Shown: positions 25,005 to 33,004 of the stretch, in pieces | How the letters are laid out: each line of letters opens with the position of its first letter | Position numbering within the stretch: the stretch's first letter is position 1 | NCBI RefSeq assembly: GCF_007860015.1 | Contig: NZ_SJPS01000016.1 | Coordinates: 1 to 33,004, forward strand | Origin: Bythopirellula polymerisocia | Lineage (GTDB): Bacteria > Planctomycetota > Planctomycetia > Pirellulales > Lacipirellulaceae | Direction of reading: 5' to 3' | DNA: 33,004 nt | Made by a program: the position numbers and the translations under genes | Notes under the pieces: model-generated | Told to the model about the DNA's origin: nothing | Database searches by the model: none | What the model saw: only the letters and a program-made list of their open reading frames with translations

Positions 25005-26596
25005 GCCTCACTGACCGCGAAATTCTGGAATTGAACGAGCTTTGTAACTCGTTAGTTGATGACAACTTGACTCGGTCCGATCTAGCACGACTTGAGCAAT
25101 GGATCGCCAAATCGGACGACGCGAGGAAATTCTATGTCCGAGCTATGGGTCAGTCAGCGAGCCTAGGTCATTACGCTAGCGAATTGCAAATAGAAGCACC
25201 AGACCTCGCGAGCCCAGTGGGCAATATCTTTCACCACACTAAATGGATATGGCTGGCGCTTGCTGCTTCAGTTGTTGTTGGTGCTTTGTGGTTTGTGTCT
25301 CCTACCCCATCGGATCGATCTGACCCATCGGAACTTGTTGAATATGTGGCAAAGGTAACGGGAGTAAAGTCAGAGAGTTCGGGTAACCTGATTGAATCAA
25401 GGCTGGGAGCTTTTTTAAGCCGTGGGGAGCGGTTTGAACTCTTGCAAGGTTTTGCCGAGATAACTTTTGACTCGGGAGCTGTCCTTGTTGTTGAAGGCCC
25501 AGCTCTTCTGGATGTTAACTCTCCATGGGATGCGACTCTTCATGAAGGCGCTATAACTGCATCTGTGCCTTCTCAAGCTATCGGCTTTCGAATAACCAAT
25601 CCCGCTGTCGAGGTCGTGGATTTAGGTACAGAGTTTTCGATGGTGGCTGACGGTAAAGGCGCGGCCAATGTATTTGTGATCCAAGGTGAAGTCGAAGCAG
25701 TACCTGGAAGTAATTCGGATAAGGAAGCCATTTTGCTGCACGAGAACGAATCCAGGCGGTTTTCTGTATCTGGAGCCTCGGAAGTGGAGGTTAGTCAACC
25801 TAGCGCGATTCACTCGGAGATACCCAATTCCTTTGAACGAGGTGCCAATTCAGCGAAGTATATTTACTGGACGTTAGACGAACGATCTGGGAGTGTATTA
25901 GGCGCTAGATCGGCAGGTTTTCTTCCAGAGGATTATGATCTCACTTTGGGTAAAAGAGCGTCTGGGTCCGCTCATACTGAGGGTTTTAGAAACGGTGGCC
26001 TTCGATTCGATGGTAGGACCTATGCTAAGGCGAGTTTTCCCGGGCTTTCCAGTAATTTACCTCGAACTGTTGGGTTCTGGGTACAGGTCCCCAAAGATGC
26101 AGCTCTTTCTGAGGCATATTCGATGGTCGCCTGGCGTGCTGACAGTGCCAAGCTCGGTTCCCGCCCTGTGCATATTGGTTGGAATCGGAATCCTGATGAA
26201 GGTCCACTGGGTGCTTTGCGAACCGACTTCAGCGGTGGCCACGCCATGGGCATGACTTCATTGCGAGACGGTCTTTGGCATTATGTTAGTATCGTGTTTG
26301 TGCCCGGTATCGATCCTGACGCACCTGTTCAGGTTAAGCAGTACGTAGATGGCAAACTTGAAAGCAGCAGAGTGACGCCTGGGCCGAAGCTTAGCATTGC
26401 TGCAAGAGGTAAAGAAAGTGGGGATCCAAGTTTAGCGGATGTACTCTGGCTAGGCTGTCGACTTGGGAGTAGTGGGCCGCGAAAAACCCGATTTCGAGGA
26501 GCCCTTGATGAACTCATAATTACGGATCGCGCTCTCGATCCTTCTGAGATTTCCCGATTGATGGACGGTCAAGAAATCGCCCTACCAACTCTTTGA
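25001..26596 (+). CDS. FecR-like membrane protein with C-terminal LamG domain
   Basis: The 531-residue protein has a short helical N-terminus resembling an anti-sigma domain (ELNELCNSLVDDNLTRSDLA), one membrane helix at about 82-99 (WIWLALAASVVVGALWFV), a FecR domain at about 140-250 (RGERFELLQGFAEITFDSGA, NPAVEVVDLGTEFSMVA) and a LamG/concanavalin-like domain at about 330-525 (RFDGRTYAKASFPGLS, RGALDELIITDRALDPSEI). Extracytoplasmic LamG may bind a glycan and pass a signal to the coupled sigma factor; that is inference from the architecture. Its start overlaps the sigma stop (ATGA), so the two are translated together. Confidence 0.88.
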   Translation: MSLTDREILELNELCNSLVDDNLTRSDLARLEQWIAKSDDARKFYVRAMGQSASLGHYASELQIEAPDLASPVGNIFHHTKWIWLALAASVVVGALWFVSPTPSDRSDPSELVEYVAKVTGVKSESSGNLIESRLGAFLSRGERFELLQGFAEITFDSGAVLVVEGPALLDVNSPWDATLHEGAITASVPSQAIGFRITNPAVEVVDLGTEFSMVADGKGAANVFVIQGEVEAVPGSNSDKEAILLHENESRRFSVSGASEVEVSQPSAIHSEIPNSFERGANSAKYIYWTLDERSGSVLGARSAGFLPEDYDLTLGKRASGSAHTEGFRNGGLRFDGRTYAKASFPGLSSNLPRTVGFWVQVPKDAALSEAYSMVAWRADSAKLGSRPVHIGWNRNPDEGPLGALRTDFSGGHAMGMTSLRDGLWHYVSIVFVPGIDPDAPVQVKQYVDGKLESSRVTPGPKLSIAARGKESGDPSLADVLWLGCRLGSSGPRKTRFRGALDELIITDRALDPSEISRLMDGQEIALPTL

Positions 26597-26636
26597 GATA
26601 ATGCTCAAGGATCAATACTAGGTCCATTGATAGATT

Positions 26637-27698
26637 ATGAGTTCACTTGAATTACGTCGGTTTCAAAGCTACGACCGGCATCAGTCATATCAATGGAATT
26701 ATGACCATGCTCCCTCTCCGATTCAAATAGAAGTCCCTCCTGTTCCTGGGGAATGGACATTCTGTAGCCGGAAGGTTGACTCTCCATTGGGCATCGCTGC
26801 CGGTCCATTGTTGAACGGACGCTGGTGCCTCTATTACGCACAATTAGGCTTCGATGTGTTGACTTATAAGACGGTTCGAAGTGGTTTGCGGGCCTGCTAT
26901 TCACTGCCAAATCTGCTGCCCGTGAAGTGCGAATCATTGCAAGGAGGTGATGGACGTCTTCAAACAACTACCGAGTTTCAAGGGAGTTGGGCGGTTTCTT
27001 TTGGAATGCCATCCCAAGTACCAAAAACTTGGCAAGAAGATATTGCTGAAACACGACGACGATTACCGAGCAACAAACTGCTCAGCGTTTCGGTGGTGGG
27101 AACTATGCAAACCGGTTGGTCGTTCGAACAATTGGCCGAAGATTATGCGGAATGTGCTTTGCAAGCCACTCGACATGGAGCTGACAGTATAGAGATAAAC
27201 CTATCTTGTCCAAATGTGAACACGTGCGACGGACAGTTATATCAGCATCCTAATGAGTCTGCGCTGGTTGCGGTGAGTGTGCGACAGGCCATCGGTGATC
27301 TACCTCTTATCGTGAAAATAGGCCATTTCCAAGAACCGGAACGAATCGCACCATTAATTGATGCCTTGTCGCCCTACATTGATGCGGTTGCCACAACCAA
27401 CAGTGTTGTTGCAAGTGTGATCGATGATCTTGGCAATCTATACTTTGACGGGCAACCCCGAGGAATATGTGGACAGGGCATACAAGACGCCTCAGTTCGA
27501 CAGACTGAAGCAATAGCGGAATATATAAAGCGAAGGTGTCTAGTTATAAGAATAGTTGGAGTGGGAGGCATCTTTACCGCCGATGATGTTAATCGCTACC
27601 TCTCGGCTGGTGCTGAATCCGTGCAACTGGCAACTGCACCGATGATCGATCCAGAGGTGGGAATTAGGATTCGAAGGTCCTTAGAATCTATGGACTAA
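26637..27698 (+). CDS. Dihydroorotate-dehydrogenase-like FMN-binding barrel
   Basis: The 353-residue TIM barrel has the class 1 DHODH signature INLSCPNVN at 187-195 (C191 in the position of the catalytic cysteine), GIAAGPLLN at 52-60, VKIGH with FMN-contacting K228, TTNS at 253-256 and the phosphate-binding GVGGI at 308-312. The enzyme may therefore oxidise a substrate with FMN, but the N-terminus (SYDRHQSYQWNYDHAPSP) and the carbohydrate neighbours are unlike pyrimidine-pathway PyrD, so a different substrate is likely. No strong ribosome-binding site. It follows the FecR/LamG gene by 40 bp and may share its transcript. Confidence 0.82.
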   Translation: MSSLELRRFQSYDRHQSYQWNYDHAPSPIQIEVPPVPGEWTFCSRKVDSPLGIAAGPLLNGRWCLYYAQLGFDVLTYKTVRSGLRACYSLPNLLPVKCESLQGGDGRLQTTTEFQGSWAVSFGMPSQVPKTWQEDIAETRRRLPSNKLLSVSVVGTMQTGWSFEQLAEDYAECALQATRHGADSIEINLSCPNVNTCDGQLYQHPNESALVAVSVRQAIGDLPLIVKIGHFQEPERIAPLIDALSPYIDAVATTNSVVASVIDDLGNLYFDGQPRGICGQGIQDASVRQTEAIAEYIKRRCLVIRIVGVGGIFTADDVNRYLSAGAESVQLATAPMIDPEVGIRIRRSLESMD

Positions 27699-28071
27699 TG
27701 AAATTCACGCGATTCAAATTCCATAACTTTGAGAGAAGCGTTTCGTTCGACGACACTATTCGTCGCAAGTCGTTTCGACGACAAATCATCGGACTCCGGT
27801 GTGTCTAAACTCATGTTACTAGTCAAAGTGCCATCAAACGTAGTTTCTGAAAAAAACTCTCTGTGGCGTGGCAGCCAAGTTGCACACTGATGACGGGTTT
27901 TATAACTGCCACCCCCTAGCGTCTAACTGTTCAAGGAGGGCATGTCCTGAGCGCACAGGCGGACTTGCTGAGGTCAATCCAACGCTGCAGGTCGGAGTAG
28001 TCGTCAATTTGCTGAGGCTGGACAACCCGCCCTCACGAAGCCGGTCTCCTCGCGGGCATCAGTGTCGACAC
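27699..28071. other. Intergenic region with possible coding remnants
   Basis: A minus-strand frame at 27695-27814 (MSLDTPESDDLSSKRLATNS at its start, 39 aa) and a short minus-strand stretch near 27930-28035 reading QQIDDYSDLQRWIDLSK look coding-like, but lack starts or ribosome-binding sites. They may be pieces of a gene interrupted by IS110 copy B. Imperfect direct repeats GTTCGACGAC / GTTTCGACGAC lie at about 27745 and 27771. Confidence 0.3.
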
Positions 28072-28087
28072 CTTATAGGATCTCCCT

Positions 28088-28338
28088 TGTCCCGGCTTTG
28101 TGCGTCTGGCCAGAACGTAGGCCTTTTCCCAGGCACGTAGTTTTGGCTAGGCGGAATCACAAAGCCGCCACGATAATCAATTCGAAATGGTAGCCTGCGA
28201 GGCGTTACGGATAATTTTCACCTGCCGCTCAACGGCTTTGCGGAGAGATCCGATCGCCCCGCTTGCTTCGCCCAAAACGGATCACTCAGATGTGGCGCTG
28301 TAACGCTCCCTATAAGGTCTCCGCCGGACGAAGCTTGG
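28088..28338 (+). ncRNA. Predicted IS110 bridge RNA, copy B
   Basis: It folds like copy A. Stem-loop 1: CGGCTTTGTG 28093-28102 with 28158-28167, and the inner helix CTGGCCA 28106-28112 with TGGCTAG 28144-28150. Stem-loop 2: GCGAGGCGTT 28197-28206 with 28253-28262 (imperfect), closed by CGGAT/ATCCG. It carries CACCT 28219-28223 (left flank plus core, only five bases), GCCG/CGGC, then TGCGGAG 28239-28245, the exact complement of CT-CCGCA at the right junction. Stem-loop 3: GCTTCG 28265-28270 with 28329-28334, with CTCAGATGT 28285-28293 (the right end) and CCTATAAGGT 28309-28318 (complement of the left end). The fold is conserved while loops and the inner helix differ from copy A. Confidence 0.8.
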
Positions 28339-28379
28339 TCTACCGCTGAACACCAATCTTCTCAAAAGGGAATCCAATC

Positions 28380-29639
28380 ATGAGCGAACAATCTGAACAA
28401 CCGACCCTATTCATCGGCATCGACTGGGCAGACCAAAAGCACGACTGCTATGTCATTGATGGTGACGGCAAGGAATTTCATCAAGAAATTGTGCACTCCC
28501 CGGAAAGCATCAACGACTGGGTAAATGAAATGCTCAAGCTTGCTAAAGGAAAACCCATCGCCATCATGCTAGAACAGTCCCGCGGACCGCTGGTATACAC
28601 GCTGATGTTCCGCGAGAACGTACTGCTCTATCCAGTCAATCCGAAGCAACTGGCCCGCTACCGCGAAAGTTATCCGGGTGGCGGCAAGGATGATCCCACC
28701 GATGCCATGTATTTAGCAAGAATGCTGCGTGAACGAATCACGACTCTGACGGCATCGCAACCAGATGACAAGAACACACGTCTGTTAGCCCACCTGTCCG
28801 AGCAGAGACGCAAGCTGGTCGGTAGTCAGGTGAAACTCCGTCAGCAGCTCACTGACCAGTTAAAGCAGTATTTTCCGATCGTTTTGGAACTGTTTGGCAA
28901 GGAATGGCAACTGCCGTTGCTACTGGGCATCTTAAGTCGTTGGACCGATCCTCGCCAACTTCGTCGAGCCGATCGACGGCTGATTCGTCGCGTCTTGAGT
29001 GATCACTCGATCCGTGATGAGGAGCGACAAGCCAAAATCATCGCTCGCATACGTTCTGCCAGATTGCTGACCAATGATGAAGCACTCATTCTGCCGTCGG
29101 CAATGAGCGTGAAGCTCTTGGTCAGTCAGATTCGGCAATCTCGCGAGATGATCAAGCAGTTCGAGACCAAGACCGCTGAAACAATGAAGCAGCATCCCGA
29201 CGCCCACCTCTTCACCAGCCTGCGTGGCGCTGGCGCGGTTCTCGCGCCACGATTACTCTGCGCGTTCGGTTCGCAAAGAGACCGCTGGAAGGATGCGGAT
29301 AGCTTGGCAGCATTCAGCGGGATTGCGCCGGTCACAAAAAGGAGCGGTAAGCAGTGCCTAGTCCACCGGCGATTCGCATGCCCCAAGTATCTACGGCAGA
29401 CATTTCACGAGTTTGCCGATAGTGCTCGCATGTATTGTCCGTGGAGCAAGGCCCGCTACCGTATGCTGCGAGATCGAGGCATGAAGCATCACGCGGCACT
29501 GAGGAAACTAGCACGTAGCTGGATCCGCATCCTCTTCCGTGTGTGGCAAACGCGGACACCCTTCGACTGTGACCGTTACATCGAACAGCTACAGCAGCGC
29601 TGCCCTGAAATCAAACCTTACTTGGAAATGCAAAAATGA
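28380..29639 (+). CDS. IS110-family transposase (copy B)
   Basis: This intact 419-residue transposase is the same length as copy A, with the DEDD residues D15, E65, D105 and D108 in the motifs GIDWADQKHD, IMLEQSRG and DDPTDAMYLA. The C-terminal SGIAPVTKRSGK carries the probable nucleophilic serine. Differences from copy A concentrate in the linker (about 140-275), while the C-terminal 60 residues before the last stretch are nearly identical. AAAAGGGA precedes the ATG. There is no frameshift or internal stop, so it may still be active. Confidence 0.97.
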   Translation: MSEQSEQPTLFIGIDWADQKHDCYVIDGDGKEFHQEIVHSPESINDWVNEMLKLAKGKPIAIMLEQSRGPLVYTLMFRENVLLYPVNPKQLARYRESYPGGGKDDPTDAMYLARMLRERITTLTASQPDDKNTRLLAHLSEQRRKLVGSQVKLRQQLTDQLKQYFPIVLELFGKEWQLPLLLGILSRWTDPRQLRRADRRLIRRVLSDHSIRDEERQAKIIARIRSARLLTNDEALILPSAMSVKLLVSQIRQSREMIKQFETKTAETMKQHPDAHLFTSLRGAGAVLAPRLLCAFGSQRDRWKDADSLAAFSGIAPVTKRSGKQCLVHRRFACPKYLRQTFHEFADSARMYCPWSKARYRMLRDRGMKHHAALRKLARSWIRILFRVWQTRTPFDCDRYIEQLQQRCPEIKPYLEMQK

Positions 29640-29743
29640 CAAAATCTAAACTTTACTACTTGCGAAGTGCTCAGATGTCTCCGCACTTTAGCAAAGCCTC
29701 TCAAGTAGCGTTTCACTCCGAGGCGTCGTAGCTTCCGTCCGTT

Positions 29744-29774
29744 TCGTACGTCGGCTGTGCGCGCCGACGTACGA
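29744..29774. repeat. Perfect 12-bp inverted repeat
   Basis: TCGTACGTCGGC (29744-29755) and GCCGACGTACGA (29763-29774) are exact inverted copies around a 7-base loop. It lies between the right end of IS110 copy B and the end of the convergent globin gene. It may terminate one of those transcripts or be a protein-binding site; no T-run flanks it. Confidence 0.7.
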
Positions 29775-29854
29775 TAATGATTGCACTTCGAAGCATCACA
29801 TGCCGCCCCAGACCGGTTAGGCATTGGTGCGAAAGGTCGTTGCAGCCGCAGGGA

Positions 29855-30256
29855 TTAGTACACCGAGATCATCATCTCAATCCCAGCTTGCATCGTGTCG
29901 CGCCACTGCTGTTCCAGTTCTGGAGTGCACTCTGGATCGTATTGCGCTATCGATTCACAGAGGGCATCTAGCCACAATCCGTACAATTCCGGTCGGACGT
30001 TATGCTGACGCCGACTGTGAGACTCACCAAGCTTACTGATTGCCAGCTTCGTTCCGTCCTCACCGGCCCCCAGCCGTACCAGCATCCGCACAGACATGCG
30101 AATCATCTGTTTCTGCCTTCGAAAGTCGGTGTCCGCAAACATTGGCGGAATCTCCTCCGACTTGGCTAGGAACTTCTCGTAAAACGTATCATAGAACCCG
30201 TCATTCTCCAGACACCGGTCGTAGCTGGCTTCCACAGTTTCATAATCAACAGACAT
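29855..30256 (-). CDS. Single-domain globin-like protein
   Basis: ATG 30256 (AGGAAA upstream) gives 133 residues of a globin fold: helix A/B SYDRCLENDGFYDTFYEKFL, FADTDFRRQKQMIRMSVRML, then LGESHSRRQHNVRPELYGLW, in which H80 sits at the proximal heme ligand position, and a last helix QWRDTMQAGIEMM. Relatives bind heme and may sense or detoxify oxygen or nitric oxide. There is no reductase or sensor domain attached. The open frame reaches 30280, but the extra residues add no domain. It stands alone on this strand, convergent with IS110 copy B. Confidence 0.75.
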   Translation of the reverse strand: MSVDYETVEASYDRCLENDGFYDTFYEKFLAKSEEIPPMFADTDFRRQKQMIRMSVRMLVRLGAGEDGTKLAISKLGESHSRRQHNVRPELYGLWLDALCESIAQYDPECTPELEQQWRDTMQAGIEMMISVY

Positions 30257-30535
30257 CGTCGCATTTCCTGAATTGTGCATGAGAGGCTGGCTACTATTTC
30301 TGCGATTGCCAGCGGAACGTGTATGCTAATGCTCCCGTCCTATCAAACAAAGCCCTCTTCGCAAAAACGCTACTGTTGAGGGAGCTGACTGCGCTGCAGT
30401 CTATTACGAACGCGGAACGCCAAGATCATCCAGGTAGGTGAGTCCTGAGCGTCGAAACGCAGTAGCAATAACCCGTACCGTACACCGGCCTATCTACCGA
30501 AGGCAGCTGCAATAGTCAATTGACACGGGTGGCGG

Positions 30536-31519
30536 TCAGTCGATGCTGTGGTGAGAACGGTGGTAGCGGGTGACCACGTCCGGATCGGGTGATAGGTGCG
30601 TGCCCGCCTCATCCTTGCCCTCGAAATCGAACTGGGACAACACGTAACGCATGCTTTCTAGCCGCGCTCTTTTCTTGTCGTTGGCCTTGACGATGATCCA
30701 GGGACTGTAGGTGGTGTGCGTCCTGCTGAACATCGCCTCTTTATATTTCGTGTAGATGTCCCAGTGTTCCTGTGCCTGGTCATCCACGGGGCTGATCTTC
30801 CACTGTTTCAGCGGATCGTGGCGGCGTGATTCGAAGCGCTCGTGCTGGACTTTCTTGGAGATCGAGAACCAGAATTTGACCAGTTCCAGATTGTCCTCGT
30901 ACAACATGTGCTCGAACTCGGGCACCTGCTGTAGGAATACATCATACTGTTTCTTGGTGCAGAAATTCATGACCGGTTCGACCACCGCGCGATTGTACCA
31001 ACTGCGGTCGAAGAATACGATTTCACCTGGGTTGGGCAACTGCTCAGTGTAACGTTGGAAATACCATTGCCCCCTCTGCAACTCGGTCGGTTTCGGCAGC
31101 GCGACCACCCTGGCGCTGCGAGGGTTAAGGTGCTCAATGAAACGGCGGATCGAACCCCCCTTGCCAGCGGCGTCGCGGCCTTCGTAGATAAGGGCGATCC
31201 TCCGACCGTTCAGTTGTACGTCACGTTGCAACTTGACCAGCTCAATCTGCAGTTTTTCGAGTTCCTGTTCATAGCGCAGCTTGACCAGCGCCTTCGTGGC
31301 GTTGATTCTCTTGGTGGACAGAAGTTGCAGAAGGCCTTTCTTCGAATTGATCTGCTCCAGCTCCTCCTCGCTAAGACTAACTTGCTTCTTCAATGTCTTG
31401 CCGAAGATCTTCTCTTCCGATGTGAGCGCGTTACCTTCACCGGAATGATTCATTTCCGGTTCCAAGCGGTTGCCCGACCAGTCATTTTCAATCCCGGGGG
31501 TTGTTGATGGATCACTCAT
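30536..31519 (-). CDS. ppk2: Polyphosphate kinase 2
   Basis: The 327-residue protein carries the PPK2 core: a Walker A at 114-121 (GRDAAGKG), the Walker B/aspartate motif FFDRSWYNRAVVEP at about 169-182 and the lid ERFESRRHDPLKQWKISP. PPK2 enzymes transfer phosphate between polyphosphate and nucleoside mono- or diphosphates; class I members of this length mostly phosphorylate GDP or ADP. The N-terminal 100 residues are charged and helical. AGGAG is 11 bases before the ATG, slightly far. It is an isolated gene, with an 800-bp gap to the next gene. Confidence 0.93.
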   Translation of the reverse strand: MSDPSTTPGIENDWSGNRLEPEMNHSGEGNALTSEEKIFGKTLKKQVSLSEEELEQINSKKGLLQLLSTKRINATKALVKLRYEQELEKLQIELVKLQRDVQLNGRRIALIYEGRDAAGKGGSIRRFIEHLNPRSARVVALPKPTELQRGQWYFQRYTEQLPNPGEIVFFDRSWYNRAVVEPVMNFCTKKQYDVFLQQVPEFEHMLYEDNLELVKFWFSISKKVQHERFESRRHDPLKQWKISPVDDQAQEHWDIYTKYKEAMFSRTHTTYSPWIIVKANDKKRARLESMRYVLSQFDFEGKDEAGTHLSPDPDVVTRYHRSHHSID

Positions 31520-32338
31520 GATGCCCGCTTCTCCTGAATATCAGGTGTTTCGTTGCGACTTGATGACAGCGTGGTCGCACTCCAGGCCGACCGCGTACGC
31601 CCCAGAGACTTCCTATCATTATACACCGCCGTATCCCCTTCAGCATGGTCCACCGAGTCTCCTTGGGGAATATAGTTGTCCCAAATACAGTTAGGAAGGT
31701 CAGGCTGCACAACCTGTAAATCAGGAACCTCACCTCACCATAAAGAGCGAGCTAGAACTTGATACACAAAGGACCAGCTCAATCACCCGTGCAATCGTCA
31801 AATGCCTACGGTCAACAGACCGACGCGGTAACGATAATTCACTTGGAAGCTTCGGCTTCATCGGCCGAGACAGATTAGCGTATAAGTACGGAGGATTTTT
31901 CGACTTACGGTAGCCACGGCTAAGTTTCGGGGTTTGGCACGCCGACGCTCCTAACCGTCTACCGTATCTGGCGGCGGTCAGATTGACCTCCGCGAGAAAA
32001 AGGGTCGAATCAATTAGCGTCTGAACTGTGTTGCCTGGCTCCTGATATGATTTCTCGATGTGCCACCCCCTCCCTGGGCACGTGATTTGCACCTTATTGA
32101 ACTGTGACGTTGATGAACCTGCCGATCTCGCGAGCAGAGCACACCGAGGGCAGTGCTCTGCGTGCGGATTGGCGCATTGGGCGCATCGAATTGGCATGGT
32201 TTGTCGCCTACGAGCAGTCAGAAGAGCAGAGAATAGGTGGGTAATGTCTGCATACGGATTGGTCGCGGGGACTCGCTTCCAACCGCTGGACTCAGAATCA
32301 GTCCCTGTCCGTCTCCTGGCGGCAGATAGGCAACTCAC
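31520..32338. other. Long divergent intergenic region
   Basis: Several overlapping open frames exist on both strands (31730-32359 minus, 32058-32342 plus), but none has a domain or a convincing start. It contains the second copy (31931-31949) of the 19-bp repeat seen at 5916-5934. It may hold decayed coding sequence; a CxxC-rich part near 32110-32200 is readable on both strands and proves nothing. Confidence 0.4.
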
Positions 32339-32689
32339 GTGAACTCGATTGAAAATCACGACGGCCGCGAATCAGGGCACAGCCTTTTCAGTCTGGACGT
32401 GTGGTCGTGCATCGCCCAGCAACTGTCGCTGTCGGAACGTGAGTTGCAGATTTCGCAGGGTGTGTTCGACGATAAGAAGGAGAGTGTGATTGCCCAAGAA
32501 TTGGGTATTTCTCCGCACACCGCACACACGCATCTTGAGCGCCTTTATCACAAGCTGCGGGTGAACAGCCGAGTCGAACTAATTGTTCGCCTCGCAGAGT
32601 GCCATCTCTGGCTTTGCCAGGACCCCGACAGCCCGGTTCCTCCCATCTGCCACCGTCACAACTCGGGCGACTGTCCCTTCTGCAGCTGA
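32339..32689 (+). CDS. LuxR-type helix-turn-helix protein
   Basis: The 116-residue protein consists mainly of a LuxR/GerE DNA-binding domain at about 29-92: LSERELQISQGVFDDKKES, IAQELGISPHTAHTHLERLY (recognition helix) and HKLRVNSRVELIVRL. No receiver or sensor domain is attached, so its signal input is unknown. The C-terminus is Cys-rich (ICHRHNSGDCPFC), which could bind metal. The start is a GTG at 32339; no other in-frame start fits better. It is followed 200 bp later by a secreted-protein gene that it might control, which is inference from position only. Confidence 0.8.
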   Translation: MNSIENHDGRESGHSLFSLDVWSCIAQQLSLSERELQISQGVFDDKKESVIAQELGISPHTAHTHLERLYHKLRVNSRVELIVRLAECHLWLCQDPDSPVPPICHRHNSGDCPFCS

Positions 32690-32897
32690 CGGCTGAACAG
32701 CCGACTTTCTGTTGCTCAAAGTGCGGGGACAATGGAAGCAGAGAGGTTGTTTGACAACTCGCATTGGCGAATCGGGGAAACGGCTGAATTGTCGAGAGGC
32801 TTCAATCTGCGGAATGATGGCAGCAAAAATCAGCCGGTATATAGCAATTCCGGGAGTAATGACAAATCACACCCTTCGGCAAATAAGGAGAGCAGAG

Positions 32898-33004
32898 ATG
32901 AAAACTACATCTATTTTCTTGACAACGTTCGTATGCAACACATTGTTGGGGATGTTATCCCACGCCGCGCCGATTGCGAGCGATTCCTTCGCCACGACGG
33001 CCGG
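32898..33004 (+). CDS. Start of a secreted protein (partial)
   Basis: AAGGAG lies eight bases before ATG 32898. The 35 residues in the window begin MKTTSIFLTTFVCNTLLGML and continue SHAAPIASDSFATTAG, a clear signal peptide with cleavage near SHA-AP. The mature start resembles planctomycete PEP-CTERM proteins, but the C-terminus lies outside the window. Confidence 0.7.
   Translation, partial: MKTTSIFLTTFVCNTLLGMLSHAAPIASDSFATTA

Larger units (their letters stand above)
28072..29680 (+). mobile_element. IS110-family insertion sequence, copy B
   Basis: The left end is a CT core (28072-28073) followed by TATAGGAT. The right end is CTCAGATGT (29670-29678) followed by the second CT (29679-29680). 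The layout is the same as copy A within one or two bases: about 1.6 kb, a 309-bp left noncoding end measured from CCTTATAG, and a right end of 39 bp after the stop. Before insertion the site would read GTCGACAC-CT-CCGCACTT, unrelated to that of copy A except for the core. It has the same orientation as copy A, 14.6 kb apart. Confidence 0.8.

Noticed and set aside
31730..32359. 209-aa minus-strand frame with CxxC pairs
   Set aside because: No ribosome-binding site, no consistent domain, low-complexity Arg/Ser-rich ends; it overlaps the start of the LuxR-type gene.
1..33004. CRISPR arrays, tRNA or rRNA genes, prophage structural genes
   Set aside because: I saw no regularly spaced direct repeats, no cloverleaf with conserved TTCGA arm that I could support, no rRNA-like sequence and no capsid, portal or tail gene; DUF5681 alone does not make a prophage.

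Overview
The window looks like a chromosome segment of a planctomycete, probably Pirellulales-like. The call rests on typical lineage markers: a DUF1559 prepilin-like protein, PEP-CTERM proteins, a Rhodopirellula/Verrucomicrobium-type ECF sigma factor paired with a FecR/LamG membrane protein, DUF1080 and PQQ-propeller secreted proteins, and Tat-exported sugar-isomerase-like TIM barrels. The order-level placement is inference.

Layout. 1-10.8 kb is a loosely packed housekeeping/accessory stretch: a secreted endonuclease/exonuclease/phosphatase-fold protein, a HEAT-repeat protein, a zinc-ribbon protein, several unrecognised small proteins, an MgtC/SapB membrane protein behind a good sigma70-like promoter, the stump of a dihydrofolate-reductase-family gene, a Na+/Ca2+ antiporter, a damaged small membrane-protein locus, a BON-domain protein and a DUF5681 protein. 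10.8-28 kb is a secreted carbohydrate-processing region. It holds three paralogous PEP-CTERM proteins (10805-11803, 19959-20774, 20846-21898). A four-gene minus-strand operon (17569 down to 13539) encodes a TIM barrel, a DUF1080 protein, a PQQ propeller and a small secreted helical protein. A heparinase/alginate-lyase-like polysaccharide lyase diverges from it. A plus-strand series (22287-27698) carries DUF1559, a second copy of the TIM barrel, the ECF sigma factor, FecR/LamG and a dihydroorotate-dehydrogenase-like FMN barrel. Together these suggest uptake and oxidation of an acidic polysaccharide with its own extracytoplasmic regulation; the substrate cannot be read from sequence. 28-33 kb carries a second IS110 element, a globin, a class 2 polyphosphate kinase, a LuxR-type DNA-binding protein and the start of a secreted protein.

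The most striking signal is in the two IS110-family elements (11896-13503 and 28072-29680). They are in direct orientation, are clearly diverged from each other, and each has a 300-nt noncoding leader. The two leaders fold the same way, into three stem-loops, with a covarying helix. By eye I can assign all four guide segments of a bridge RNA. The donor guides match each element's own ends, the right target guides match each element's own and different right flank, both elements share a CT core, and joining the two ends would create a TTGnnn-N17-TAnnAT promoter just upstream of the first stem-loop. Bridge RNAs of IS110 elements are already known; what is new here is a pair of natural elements in one window whose guides can be read against their own insertion sites.

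I saw no CRISPR array, rRNA, tRNA or prophage structural gene.
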